From Aspidiotus rigidus (Eukaryota > Arthropoda > Insecta > Hemiptera > Diaspididae), in the NCBI GenBank assembly GCA_035079385.1, contig JAVHKY010000035.1:2294001-2358000 (forward strand): a DNA stretch of 64,000 nt, written 5' to 3'. The notes under the pieces were generated by a model. That model was given only the letters and a program-made list of their open reading frames with translations, was not told the origin of the DNA and ran no database searches. Of this stretch, positions 1-11,550 are shown one piece after another (within the stretch, counting starts at the first letter, position 1; every line of letters starts with the position of its first letter). Both the position numbers and the translations under genes were made by a program.

Positions 1-411
1 TTTATCAAATTCAACTTCAATTTCTTCTTGACTTCTTGTACCTTTAACAGAGATCCAATGATCGTGTCCAATTTTTCCATCACATGGAAAGCCGAAGCCA
101 TATTTTTCAAGGTCAGAAGTTTAAGCCGAAAGCCAAAGCTGAATCTTTCAGCTGCAGCACACTGCAAAAGAGTCGCCCTCTACATTCACTGCGGCCATTT
201 GTGGAAGCTGCACCAAAAGGTGATGTTTCAGATAATTTGGTGAATATCAAGAGAGATACAGCGAGTTGAAATAACATACGCTCTTATGTAAATTTTCATG
301 TGATCACCTTCTAGTGCAACACCTCTAGCGCTCCTTGCGGAACGTCCTTTTGCAAATAGAGCTCGCACAAGTGGCACTCTCATTTTTATTCCCTTTTATC
401 AAAGCCTCCTA

Positions 412-685
412 TAGTTAGAAGCCATGAACGTAAAATTGGCAACTGCACAACCGTGGGCCGACTTTTACATTGCTCTTATGGGGAGAAACTCTTTGAGCGT
501 CTGTTTCTTAAGAAAATATTAAGTTTTTGAAAAAATCGAAAAGAACAAAAGTTGTAGCTTGTGAAATTTCCTTTAAATAAGGGTAAACTCGATTTTTTCA
601 TGAGAGAGGTGTTTTACATGTAAATGCGTGGGCCGAATGCGGTGTTGCCTTTCTACGTTCATGGCTTCTAACTATTGGGATGTTA
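412..685. repeat. Inverted-repeat element (MITE-like)
   Basis: TTAGAAGCCATGAACGTA near 416 reappears in reverse complement near 655-675, followed inward on each side by a GGCAAC-type motif and GTGGGCCGA. The ends are about 25-40 bp and imperfect. No clear target-site duplication is visible and there is no coding potential between the arms. It could be a small non-autonomous DNA transposon or a foldback remnant. Confidence 0.5.
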
Positions 686-3150
686 ACCCAAGTTGCGTAA
701 GTTGGTAACCGTGCTCGAACATGTGGGGGATAATTTTAACGTACCATGCTTCATGATGGGGAATTTACAATTTTCAAGTACGATTTAAATTATTACAATT
801 CGTAATATCAAAAAATTATATCCTATAAATCGTTTGAACACTTCAAGAGAATCGATAACTGAAAGAAGTAATTCTAATGGTGAAGTATTGAGTCATCTAC
901 GACTAATTGAAAATCTCGTTTCTTATGGCCGAATACATTGAACGTAAAATCGTCACCCAGAAATTCAAGCGAGTGCGGCGAGAGAGGAAGGCGATTCTAG
1001 CGCTACCAAACATAGGTTAACATCCCAATAGGTGGCTTTGCTTTTATCCATCAACACTAACGCGTCTACACTGTTGGCGTGCCTTGTAAGAAGACTTTCC
1101 GCTAGGAGCGTTACAATCAGCAAAATTGAAAACGGAAATTTAGGGCATTTTCTCATTTAAATGTTCATTTGGGAACAAAGCAATTTGTAAGAAAAATTTT
1201 CTACCTGCCATCTTATTTCATAAAAATTGATTTAGATCTACCTAAACAATTTGTCCACACGATACCCGCACCGCCCATCCATTGTTCCTTTTTTTGTTGT
1301 GTGTCCGGCCCAATTTGAGAATCCACTCAGGCACTCAAATAAACTAAGAAGACTTGAAACAGCGGGAAACTGAAACCCTCTGTCTTACGATGGCAAAAGC
1401 CAATTTCGTTTTTATTCACTCAATAATAATTTTTCCATCAATTCTTCTTTTCTCACAATATATGAACTGATGGCCCTTTCTTTCATTCACGTTCCCTCTT
1501 CCAATATTATCGTGAGGATCCACGATATTCTAGATAGTGTTTTCGAGAAAGTTGATGAAAATAAAATAAGGATGAATTGTCAAAATTTTTGATTCAGAAG
1601 TATTCTTTAAATTATTACAGAATACCTACTATAAAGTATGATTTCAATGGGGCAAAGAGGAAATTTTTCTAGCGGACACGTGCGAGCAACATCTGTTGCA
1701 TTCATAAATGAAATAAAGAAGGATTCTCGATTATTGTTTTCCGCGAGAAGAATAGAAAGAAATGAGAGAGAAAACTAAATTCACGTTCAGAAAAAAAAAG
1801 AACGCTTTCATCTAGCTATATCTTCTCAGTTTGTCCAGACGCATTTGCCGCTTCGCATAATGTAATACAGCGCAAAATTTATGATTCTGTTTTTTTCGTT
1901 GGTAGAGAAAATTGTTTTTTTCTTTCGAGCACGGCCCTTCAGAATAACACGCTGTAATTCGCACCAATTTTTTACACCGTCGCGTTACAGGGTCGGCAAT
2001 ATTTGTAATCATGTCGGCATAAGTAGATATCGATACAAGTTTCGAGCATCAAACTGTGTCCTTGACATTGTTTGTATAAACAAGGACCCGCATTTTAATA
2101 AAGGTTTTTGTCAGGACAAATAGACACTGATCTGCAACCAATTTTGTTCGCGGGATAGCGTCCGTGTATTTTAGAGAAGAGAAATTTGGGGATTTTGTTT
2201 ATGATGAACACTTGACAACAAGCGTATGGAAAAAAATTGCGCTGACAAACGTAGGGTACGTACTTGTAAATAGAAAGAAATTATTGTCTTTCTTTCTAGA
2301 TGAGGGCGAGAAAATTTCTATCGTCGTCTTCTTTTCAGTATGATTCGCTAAATTTCCAAGTTTTTGCGTTGACACTTGACCTGCATAGTCCCGAGCAATG
2401 ACGCTAAACAATCTCTGCAAGGTCAGATTGTATCAACGAGTTGCTTTTTCCCATAAACACGAGGTAGATTTTCAATGGCGTTAATACAACGTTATTCGCG
2501 TGTGACTGCGAATGGCGCACCCGGGAACCATAAGACACAACGGTTTATTTGTTAAGAGACCGCAGGATCCTATGCAGAATGTCTGGTTTTTCCTCTATCT
2601 CGAAAATAACAGCTGGTAGTTTAGAGGTGAACCGGAGTAACATAAAACGATCCTCCCATATACGTTTAATAACATCGTTGGGTAAACGCTCGCTTATCTC
2701 ACCACGCGCATACGTTATATAATAGCATTTTCCATCTTCAATTTGCCCGTATACAATAATGATTGAGGAAACGAGAGTGCTTCGATATTATACTATTCAC
2801 GTAAACTAAAACGTGTGATTTGAAAAGTAAATTCAGCTCATACGATGTGGCAATTGCCGAGTACGTCCTCTTTTTTTCACCCAAATCTTTGAATAGGTCG
2901 GTTGTTGTACTGTCATTTTTTCGAAGCCGTATTCAGAGGTGATAGAGACAAAGAAAAATGTGTTGGTTATGTCCACTCGGTCACGTTTCTACAAAATAAG
3001 AACACGAAAGAGATATTGATTGACTACCTACTTCTTGTTTAAAGAGCACATGTTCTACATCAGTGTCTTTCCAACCGACTTAGACGCAGTTTACCCCAGC
3101 ATAAATTTTTCGGCTTACTAGTCAGAGAGGTGAGGGTCGAAAAGTATTGA
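686..3150. other. Intronic or intergenic DNA, nothing recognised
   Basis: No gene, splice-supported exon or well-formed repeat was recognised. Open frames here are short and lack family motifs. The first 400 bases of the window are likewise featureless. The missing first exon or exons of the convertase were looked for by their expected prodomain peptides and not seen. Confidence 0.5.
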
Positions 3151-3151
3151 G

Positions 3152-3724
3152 GGCCGACACACGGCCGTCTTCAATTATCAGGCCGGAATACTGAAAATTG
3201 ACAACGCTGTTTAAGAGGGCGATGTTTATACACGCTCTTATGTAAAATACTTCAAAAAACACGTAATTTTGTTAATTTTCGAACATAGTATCCGATTTCA
3301 GGGAAAAAGTAAGTAAATATATCGAAAGAGTAAACGATCCTCGATTTTTTGAGCCAGGTCTCATTAAGATTGTTCAACTACGAAGCGAGATATGAACGTT
3401 TTTTAAAAAAAAGTTACACAGAGGACGAAGTGCGGTACATTACCACGCTTCGTCCCCTGTCCGACTTTTTTTTTTAAAACGTTCATAACTTGCTTTGTAG
3501 TTGATCAATCTTAACGAGACCTGGCTTGAAAAATCGAGAATCGTTTACTCTTTCGATATATTCGCTTACTTTTTCCCTGAAATCAAATGCTACATTCACA
3601 AATTAATGATTACGTGTTTTTTGAGTGTTTTTACCGTAAGAGCGTATGTAAGGTTAACCCTCTTGCGCAGCATTGCCAAGTTTAATATTCCGGCCTGATA
3701 ATTGAAGACGGCCGTGGCCGACAG
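3152..3724. mobile_element. Foldback element with about 270-bp arms
   Basis: The left arm (from GGCCGTCTTCAATTATCAGG, 3162 onward) is repeated in reverse complement in the right arm, which ends at about 3724. The arms pair over about 270 bp and close at a small hairpin around 3437 containing GACGAAG and CTTCGTC. The only long open frames are by-products of the palindrome. A second, shorter member with the same TATCAGGCCGG ends lies at 49088-49374. This is a non-autonomous hairpin transposon; the superfamily is not evident. Confidence 0.85.
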
Positions 3725-4429
3725 CGTACCCAAAAACTCGAAGCCAATCTCAGGCCTACCTGGTTCAAATTTTTCTGAAGTCCTGTAGGTGAGTTGCGAA
3801 CTCTAAATTTTTGAAATGAGTCTCGGCGCTCTTTTCCACTCATATTGACTTGACCTGACTTATGTTCTCATTCATGGCCCTTGAAAGATAATTCAACTTC
3901 GAATAAGGCCACTTCAGGAAGGGCAACTATGGTGTGTCGCGTATGCAGAGGGCACAGATCATTGCCTCGATAAAACACATTCAATATAATGATAAAGTAA
4001 GGCAGAAATTTCAGCGCGGAAATCTGCATAGAAAAGTAGTGTCTTTTACCAATTAGTCCAGTCGATGAAGAGACAAAAAAAGGCATGTTGTACAATTCGG
4101 GTGCAAGTTCTACTTCTGACGGAAATGTCTCAGGTTTGGAGTCAGAAACGATATACTAAAAGTTTAGACCCCTCACTGCATGGCTCGCGGAGCTGCGGCA
4201 CGTTCTTGCCCCATAAAATCAATTTTCAGTTCTGTTAGGTCTAGAGAAAAATTTTTTATGCAAAAAATGTTGCTCGTGAAATTTCCTACAAGATAGAATA
4301 TTTCATTGTTAGCCTAGGTCCAACCGTTGGCCTAGGAAGTCCATTTAAGTAGGCGAATATTTCATTTTTCATAATTTTTTTGAAGTTTTTATTGCCTAAT
4401 ACGCTCAACATTCATTCAACTACGCTGTC

Positions 4430-5130
4430 CAGCATAACCCACCAGGACATGAGCCTGTCTTTGTAAGATTCGACCAGCCACTTTACATCAAGGCTCGCGA
4501 TATTGTTACCCAAAATGCGTCACTGAATCGTGTAATTCTGAGATTGGGTGGCTTTTATGAGTTCGTGTGACTTTCTTAAACAGTTGCGGTCACTTTATGG
4601 TAGGCACTAGCTTGAAAGAAGGTTTATCGTTAGTTTATGCTCCCGATTCAGTAGAAATTATGCTGCATGGCCATGCATCAGCCCCGACGCCAGGGGGAAG
4701 CAAAGGAAGCAATTGCTTGGAGCGCCACGTTGAAAGGGGTGCCCAGTTTGCGATAAAAAATATTGAAAATATTGATATTTTCCTACGTAGAAAAGCGCGG
4801 AGATATTCCAGTCATTAACGAAATCAAGAATAACTTCAGCGACGCAAAACTCGAAAATATTGTCCCAAATGAAAGTGAAAGTAGCCTTCTACAGTTAGAA
4901 CTTGGTTCAGACCCCGCTACTTGGCCACAGGTGATTTCCGACCTTGTGCGAGTAATTCTAGTTACTAAAGGACCAACGATAGATGCAAGTGAAGATTTTC
5001 TTTCAGGGCTGGCTCTGATTGCTATTGAAAACAAAATTGCAAAAAAAGTTTCTATGAAAGATTGTCATTTACGAATTTGCTCAAAGTAAGGCACGTAGAA
5101 TTGTTTTTGCCTAATTCTTACAACTACTCC
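4430..5130 (+). other. Unidentified insert in PLE-A with an anonymous open frame
   Basis: This stretch holds a 108-codon frame at 4763-5089 whose product I do not recognise. It has no signal peptide, membrane segment or catalytic motif that I can see. A block near 4665-4705 (CAGCCCCGAC and GGGAAGCAAA) recurs in inverse orientation near 6722-6750, so it appears to be one arm of a larger inverted structure around 5.7 kb. It is probably a fragment of a transposon-encoded protein. Confidence 0.3.
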
Positions 5131-5134
5131 CACT

Positions 5135-5280
5135 GTAAATATATGTGTTACGCTCAATTCACGTAAAATGAGCAGTAAAATTGCTCAATACGCGTAATAA
5201 GCAGATGTGCTGCTCATTACACGTATTGTGCACAGTTGCTGCCCATTACGGGTAATGAGCAGGTGGAATTGACCAATGAG
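5135..5280. repeat. Short-palindrome array, left arm
   Basis: Repeated units contain near-palindromes of the form ATTACGCGTAAT next to GAGCAG or GGCAG, spaced about 30-35 bp. The partner array at 6468-6650 has the same units in the opposite sense, so the two could pair. Confidence 0.6.
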
Positions 5281-5399
5281 AGGCTGATTTGATTCTAAAA
5301 TAATGGTATTTTCATTTTACTTGGAATACTTCAAAAAATCATTATAATGTAAATTACTTTCTATCATCACTCAAGGAGATCGTTATTACTTTCGAGATT

Positions 5400-5600
5400 C
5401 AAAATCTTATTTTATTAGAAATAGGAAAGTTGAAATACGGATATTCTTTTGCTCGGCCAGTGACGAGGTTTGGACGATGTACCTCTGAATCAGAAGTCCG
5501 CGACTCAACCTCTCGGCCACCGCCGCTGCGAAAAAATATCGCTCTATTTCAACTTTGAAAGGAAAGTTCCTACTTGTGATAAGGCACAAATCCGTATTTT
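5400..5600 (-). repeat. tRNA-derived SINE-like unit, copy 1
   Basis: Reverse complement of copy 2 at 5722-5940. It carries a tRNA-like head (about 5455-5525) with an A-box-like TGGCCGAG and a B-box-like sequence (GTCCAAACC). The acceptor and anticodon stems do not fold as a normal tRNA. Copies 1 and 2 form an inverted pair around 5660. Confidence 0.55.
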
Positions 5601-5721
5601 AAGTGTCCTATTTCTAATAGTCCTTGTGAACATGTCCACTTTGAAACTTTCTGTTAGTTGCCTACTCCTGGCTTTTCTGGACACTTCTCACGGCATTAGT
5701 GCGCGTTTGCGACTGCCTCTT

Positions 5722-5940
5722 ATGGCCTTTGTGCCTTATCACAAGTACGAATTTTCCTTTCAAGGTTGAAATAGGGCGATATTTTTTCGCAGCGCCGATG
5801 GCCGAGTGGTTGAGTCGCGGACTTCTGATTCAGAGGTGCGTGGTCCAAACCTCGTCACTGGCAGGGCAAAAGGATATCCGTATTTTAACTTTCCTATTTC
5901 TAATAATCCTTGTGAACATGTCCATTTTGAAATTTCTCTT
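5722..5940 (+). repeat. tRNA-derived SINE-like unit, copy 2
   Basis: GCCGATGGCCGAGTGGTTGA at 5794 matches the start and A box of a type II (Leu or Ser) tRNA, and GGTCCAAACC at 5842 resembles a B box. The flanks match copy 1 in inverse orientation, and the tail CCTATTTCTAATA also occurs in direct orientation near 5610. A further fragment is at 40190-40245. The internal RNA polymerase III promoter boxes suggest a SINE and not a working tRNA gene. Confidence 0.55.
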
Positions 5941-6023
5941 ATTCTATTATTTGTCGTGATTGTCACAACTTGTAGACTGGTGGACAAATCATGAAATGGC
6001 CAATTTTTGCATTCCAACATTAT

Positions 6024-6318
6024 TTCTTGAGACATTTGGGCAACCATCGATTATGAGGGTAAAGACACCCGCGGAATCCGAAGTTCATGGTTGCCAAGTC
6101 AAATTTTGCCGCCTTATGGCCCAAATCCAGATTTCTGTTTCAAAGTGAAACCGAAAAATTACAATTTTCTGTTTTACCTTGAAGCAGAAATGAAATGAGT
6201 TTTGCCGCCATCTTGGATTTGGGCAATAAGAAGGCAAAATTCGACTTGGCAACCATGAAATTCGGATTCAGCGAGTGTTTTATTCCCATAACCGATGGTT
6301 GCCAAAATGTCTCAAGAA
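6024..6318. mobile_element. Small foldback element
   Basis: Two arms of about 120 bp pair, starting TTCTTGAGACATTT on the left and ending in its complement near 6316. Inside the arms GGCAACCATCG, CATGGTTGCCAAGTC and TTGCCCAAATCC each occur on both strands. It has no coding content. It is nested in PLE-A. Confidence 0.75.
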
Positions 6319-6467
6319 TAGAGATGCATTTCAAGAAAAAGTCCACCGGTCCATTCGGCCTGCATGGCACGCAGAATCGCATGTTCATCGATTGCTTTGA
6401 CGCACCGACGATATCCCTTCCAATTCCCACTGAACCAAGCCGAACCAATTCGGATTGGTTCATAAGG

Positions 6468-6650
6468 ATGCTCAATATACGCGTAATGGACAGCTAGATT
6501 GCTGCCCATTACTGGTAATAGGCAGAAAAATATTGCTGATTACGCGTAATGGGCAGCAACTTTGCACAATACGCGTAATGAGCAGAACGTCTGCTTATTA
6601 CGCGTATTGAGCAATTTTACTACTCATTACGCGTAATGAGCAATTACGTG
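6468..6650. repeat. Short-palindrome array, right arm
   Basis: About five units with ATTACGCGTAAT followed by GAGCAG or GGCAG, spaced about 30-35 bp. It is inverse to the array at 5135-5280. Spacers are not unique and units are palindromic, so this is a minisatellite and not a CRISPR. Confidence 0.65.
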
Positions 6651-7235
6651 ATTGAGAGTAACATGCGCATTCATTATTTTATGAAATTAAATTTATTAGT
6701 GAAAATTATCGCGCTCATCAAAATTAGGTTTTGCTTCCCGCACCGGGGCTGCATGCATATTTTCGGACTTTAAGAGGTCATTCTAATCTTCACTTTGTTC
6801 TGTGCAAATTGTTCTTCAAGAATTTTGAGCTGGAGCCAGAGGAACTTGAAGCTTTGCATGAACTCTCACGTGGATTTCCAGACAACTCGTCGACCTTAGA
6901 AGAAAATAATAGACAGAAATGATGGTTTGTCATCATTAAAGAAAGGAATGAACGAATTTGTAGCCGAACAAGCAAAAAAAAGTAAAACTACCCAACTCTG
7001 GACCCAATATCTTCATTGAGGAACATGATGAAAAATTTTATTCGAGCGGAGAGGAGTGGAGATTGGGAGTTACATCTAGCCTGCGTCAGAAATATGCTAC
7101 CGTATGTTCATGCAACTGGTCGTCATCATTATACAAAATGCTCTCACTTATTATTACAAGATATGCTGTGTTCCATGACAGTGGTAGTGCAAAAGGAGAA
7201 ATTACTATAACTGCCGCTTGTAAATATATGCTACA

Positions 7236-7487
7236 ATTGAGCCGCTTATTTTCAAAACCTACTAACTCCAAAAGTTCGAAAACTGAGATTTTCATGTAAT
7301 TACATGTTTTCAAACCTCCTGAATCGATTGGCACTGTCAATTCGTCTCAAAACCTACTCTAAACCAGCGAAATAATGAGTTGAAAACCACATTTATTTTC
7401 AAAATCTACTAAAAACAAGATATTTTATTTTCAAAACCAACTGAGTGCACAGTGGAGTTAGTAGGTTTTGAAAATAAGCGGCTCAAT
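7236..7487. mobile_element. MITE with about 35-bp terminal inverted repeats
   Basis: Left end ATTGAGCCGCTTATTTTC pairs with the right end, which reads GAAAATAAGCGGCTCAAT, and the TIR continues through AAAACCTACTAACTCCA. The element is 252 bp. Flanks TACA and TATA may be a mutated 4-bp target duplication. The motif TTTTCAAAAC recurs inside. It sits in the remains of PLE-A, 5' of its N-terminal coding fragment in window coordinates. Confidence 0.75.
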
Positions 7488-7499
7488 TATATCGCGCCA

Positions 7500-8000
7500 A
7501 AAAAATGAGAAGTCGTTGGAAAATCACCGTCATGTCAGCTTTCTTGGAAGCGCGATGAAAAATTCTCGATATCTGGTATCTCTCCCACCAACCGTTGATG
7601 CGTTCAGTCACCATGCCTTTCGGTGTTTCCTCCAGGTGCAGAAATGGAAAGGAAATAATTTCTCGCCAATAGGATGGGGTTGGTATTTAGAAAACGGAGA
7701 TCTTCTTCCTACCCAGATGAATGCAGCCCCTGCCCCTGATAAATTGCTGAAGCGGATGTATGGGACTGTCTTGCCTGAACGCTGGAGGGCACAAAGTAAA
7801 CCACAGGATAGACTCCATTCTACTGAACGAGGATGATGACGGTGACTTTCCTCCGGACTCAGACGATGATATGCCAGCTGCAAATGACGACGACTCAGGC
7901 GATGATATAACAATTGGTTAGGCAGATGACGACTCTGATGATGTTCAGGAGTCGTAAAAGCAATGAAGACCCCTCCTAACCTATAAGACCTCAGTAAGTC
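7500..8000 (-). pseudogene. PLE-A protein, N-terminal fragment
   Basis: The minus strand encodes frames that match the N-terminal part of PLE-B (62480-62980) in order, including SPEESHRHHPRSVEWSL and FPFHFCTWRKH. It is followed by a break at about 7500, where the MITE at 7236-7487 lies. No reverse transcriptase motif remains on this copy. Frameshifts separate the pieces, so no full protein can be made. Confidence 0.65.
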
Positions 8001-8639
8001 GGCGGGTTATTTGGGCTCGGAAAACCACTCCTGTCAACTACGAACTCCTTTAATTGGATAGGCAGAGCATGGGAAGGAAGGGTGTACAGGTGATGATATC
8101 AACATATTTCATTCATAATTCAAGTTATAAATACCACTATAGGTATTGTAAATACCAGTATGCGTATTGTAATAATATTATATGTAGGGACTACACTGCC
8201 CTCTACCGTAAAAAAGTGGAAGTATATTCATATAGGTCATCTTGCAAGAAGAATGAATGTTGAGCGCGTTTTCTACATATTAGGCCATGGAAACTTCAAA
8301 GAAGTGAAGAATGAAATATTCGCTTACTTAAATGAACTGTCTAGGCTAACGGTTGGACTTAGGCTAACAATGAAATAGTATATCTTGTAGGAAATTTTAC
8401 GAGCAACATTTTTTTTATAGAAAATTGTTTTCCAGACCTGACAGAACTCGAGATATTGATAAAAAATTGATTTCAGGGGGCAAGAACGTGCCACAGCTCC
8501 GCGAGCCATGCATTGAGGGGTCTAAACTTTTAGTATGTTACTTCTGACATCAAACCTGAGACATTTCCGTCAAAAGTAGAACTTGCACCCAAATTGCACA
8601 GACGACTTCTTTATCGACTAGACTTAATCTGAGATGAAG

Positions 8640-10130
8640 AGGGAGAAGAGAGGTGGAATGCAACCTCACTATTTCAGCACTGTTGTTACAGACCGTGGAC
8701 AAAGGAAGGACAACGTTCTAACGAAGCAGTCGGGCTTCTGATTGTAGAATCCCGCGGAGTTTTTTTTTTTTTTTTCTCAAATATTCCCGAATAATAATTT
8801 TTAACGCACTCGAGTACACGGTTCAGTGTTCGAAAAATGTACGAATCCACTGCTTAATGTTTCCCATACAATCATAACCGATTAATGGGTACAATAATCC
8901 ATAAAAATTTTCTCTTTAACACTCTTATTACGGTAGTTATATACCCGCCATTTTCCGTGGATTGAGAGTCCATTTTAAAGTGCCATGATCGGAGAGGACA
9001 CTCGACCAAAATGTACGGTGTCATTATTTCGGCGAATATTGGTTCGACGACAACAAAAATCCAGTCAAGGATAACCGACTGAAAAATGAACGACTGCCAA
9101 TAAATTGGCCGCATCTAAAGGGAATACAGTGTATCGCTTTTCACGAGATTAATGAACGGCTCTTATTGAATGTTGAATCAAATTGTTTCACATAGATTAT
9201 GCTGAAAGAAATGAAATGCGTTTACGCTGCGTGGTTTCTCGGCGGGTCGCCGCAAACTGTACCGCGTCCGAGTCCGTCTTTCTTTCCTCCCACCAACCGA
9301 TCCCGTCTACTAGGGTGGTAATCTCTTTTAAATAAATTTAACACTCCGTCGAAGCTGTGTTACCGAGTACACGCGATATTTCCTCAATTTACACTAGTAG
9401 CAGACTATACATATACGCTGTAAAGTATTGCTCGTAATTTATCGATCGACATTCGTCAATATATATAACTAAATTGCGACTATCAAGTGGATACAGCGTG
9501 TTACGAGACGAACCTAATTTTATGTAATTTTAAATTGCTGTTAGTTTTTCTCGCTGCAAACAATGTGTACGTGCATTAAATTGAAAAGCGGAGTTTTATT
9601 TACGACTATATATCGAGCTTTCAAATCATTTTTGCAGCCACTTCTCTTTATTGCAAATAGATAGTCGACGTGTTCACGAACAGTATGACAAATAGTATTT
9701 GTAAGATTTTTATGAGATTTTAATGTTGGTTCTTCGACGATTTTATTTCATCAATGGGTCGGGAACAAAAAGGAGAGTAAGAGTGAAAGTGTAGCTGAAC
9801 GAAATAATTTAATTCAGTTAAAAAATACTGATAGTTTTTTTTATCCACCAGCTTATCTCATAACATTTAGAGAACAGACCAAGCATACCAAAATTTGGTC
9901 GAATAGTGTCGCTGCCCGCGGAAAAATGGACAGAATTGCGTCAGGTGAGCCGAGAGAATATGTTTTTTGTGGTCGGCTGCGAGATATGATCGAGGTACTG
10001 GAACTTTGCTTAAACTTAGTTCATGGTGAGAAAAAGAGTCTTAACTTGAAAAGTCTTAGCTTATAATCAGTTGTAGCACAGCTTTTATGCCTAGAGGAGG
10101 AATGTAGCTCAAGACTCCACAGTTATAGCC
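8640..10130. other. Unassigned intronic DNA
   Basis: Nothing recognisable: one poly-T run at 8761-8775 and short anonymous open frames. There are no splice-supported exons and no inverted ends that I could pair. Confidence 0.5.
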
Positions 10131-10795
10131 TGAAGGATTTTGAGGGTGAAAAGCCTGTATCATTTATTGATTTTTAGCGAGGAACCCGCTATCCTTTTCG
10201 TTGGGGGTACTTCCAGGAAATTTTCGTCCGCGAGCACGATTGCGGGCGCGAGCGAGGTTGATGACGTCACGGAGAGGGGAGGGGGACTCAGAAAAATTTT
10301 GAATCATGAGCTATATCTTATAGGAGGGGGGCTTGAAAAAATTTCGACCTCCGAGCTATATATGATGAGAGGGGGACTTGGAAAAATTTCATCCTCCAAG
10401 CTATACACGATAAGAGTCGAAATTTCTTTGTTTTTGCCGGAAGGCGCACGACACACGGCACATTTCTCAAAAAAGACTCCATAAAACTGGTTCCCTGTTG
10501 AAAAATGTTCATTCTGGAGCTATATGATGAAAGAAGGGGGGAGGGGTGGAACTTGGAGAAATTTCATCCTCTAAGCCATATACAATAGGATTCAAATTTT
10601 TTTTTAGTTTAGAAAAATTTATTGCTCGAAGCTATGATTGTACAATATGAGTCAAATGTTTCCTAAGTTTTTTGCCGGACGACACACGGCGCGCTTGGGC
10701 TCGCGCTTGCGGACAATGACGATGACGTCACGGAGGGGGGGGGACTTGGAAAAATTTTGTCCTCCGAGCTATAAATGGTAGGAGGGGAACTAAAC
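10130..10795. repeat. GAGCTATATATGATAGGAGG-type satellite block
   Basis: At least five degenerate units combine GAGCTATATATGATAGGAGG, GGACTTGGAAAAATTT and a TC-rich spacer, each about 45 bp. They are interspersed with GATGACGTCACGG (twice) and an AACTGGTTCCCTGTT motif. The same family recurs at 12365-12440, 37300-37520 (inside a Helitron), 38350-40500, 61120-61165 and 63526-63960. The block adjoins NUMT-1, where it forms the left arm of an inverted pair. Confidence 0.75.
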
Positions 10796-10846
10796 AAAGG
10801 ATTTTAATTCATTTGATCAATATTATTATTTAATGATTTGAACGTA

Positions 10847-10955
10847 GGTTTTTTTTTTTTTTTTTTTTTATCATTTCGCCTGAAGATGATCGCTATGCGA
10901 TTGAAACGTCGCGAAAAATAAAATGTGTTTCTATGTGGTTGATAGTGCCAATTCA
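10847..10955 (+). mobile_element. Retroelement tail module inserted in cytb
   Basis: An insertion interrupts cytb between the codons for the two Asn-rich pieces. It begins with a T run, contains a hammerhead-like motif (10873-10919), then AATAAAAT and ends near AGTGCC. The same order (hammerhead, AATAAAAT, AGTGCC) is seen at 61177-61260. Confidence 0.6.
10873..10919 (+). ncRNA. Hammerhead-ribozyme-like motif 1
   Basis: Core box CTGAAGA at 10880, one extra base, a 6-bp stem (GATCGC with GCGATT, loop TAT), GAAA at 10903, then CGTC. The outer helix TTTCGC pairs with GCGAAA. All conserved hammerhead core boxes are present. The extra base before stem II and the minimal stem III are unusual, though minimal hammerheads are reported from Penelope-like elements. 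Confidence 0.55.
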
Positions 10956-11550
10956 TTACTCCATTAAATTATTATTATTCAAGTTTAAAGGGATACATGA
11001 TTTATTAATAATTGAATGAATAAATGGAAATTTTAAAATTATAATTGCTGAAATAAAATGAATTGAAAAAAATCGATTAATTAAAATATTGTTAATTGAT
11101 TACCTCACATTAAATATATTAAATTATTTCCAATTAATGGAATAACAGCAATAAAATTAGTAATAACTATTCTTGCTCAATAAGATATTTGTCTTCAAAC
11201 AAGTGAATAACTAAGAAAAAAATGATTATTAATACAATTATTCTAAATAAACCGAAATATAATTTTAGTACTTTTATAAAATATTTATAAATATTAATCT
11301 TCGTAATATATGAAAATATTAAAATAAAAATTTTTGATGTTAAATTTCCATGGAAAAAACGAAATATTCAACCATAATTTAAATTATAAAAAATTATACA
11401 TGAGAACAGATATAGGAATTGAATATGAAAAATAATTTATTGAAATAAAAAATTCAATAAGAACTTGAATTGATATAATTAATAATTAATGACCCAATAT
11501 TTCATATAATATTTAAACTTGTAGGATGTTTTAATTAAAAATATTTTCAT

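Larger units (their letters stand above)
4056..8622 (-). mobile_element. Penelope-like element PLE-A, inverted terminal repeats, interior mostly lost
   Basis: Two about 370-bp repeats in inverted orientation (4056-4417 and 8247-8622) share blocks such as CATGGCTCGCGGAGCTG and GGCAAGAACGTGCC. The same repeat bounds PLE-B at 59332 and from 63230 on. Inside the right repeat, 7540-8000 on the minus strand matches the N-terminal coding part of PLE-B (62480-62980), including the peptide FPFHFCTWRKH. Reverse transcriptase and GIY-YIG parts are absent; 4430-7500 is instead filled with nested hairpins, SINE-like units and a MITE. Inverted long terminal repeats are known in Penelope elements. It is clearly a dead copy. 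Confidence 0.7.
10795..11550 (-). pseudogene. cytb: Mitochondrial cytochrome b pseudogene (NUMT-1)
   Basis: The start codon ATG complements 11548-11550. In the mitochondrial code the segments read LNYGWMFRFFHG (compare the conserved NYGW motif), QMSYWASMVITNF and IPLIGNN, then RFFSIHF, then NNNIDQM and NPLF, in cytochrome b order. Several frame changes are needed. The part coding NNNIDQ is separated from the rest by an inserted retroelement tail. The C-terminal third is missing. Confidence 0.88.

Noticed and set aside
3501..3698. 65-codon frame in the foldback
   Set aside because: Created by the palindrome, with no family motif; the other arm gives the mirror sequence.
4763..5089. 108-codon frame as a gene
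   Set aside because: No family motif and it lies among nested repeats; mentioned only as an anonymous frame.
5794..5862. Functional tRNA-Leu or tRNA-Ser gene
   Set aside because: A and B boxes are recognisable, but acceptor and anticodon arms do not pair properly and several copies are dispersed; SINE-like.
5135..6650. CRISPR-like array
   Set aside because: Eukaryotic context, palindromic units, non-unique spacers and inverted arrays; a minisatellite fits better.
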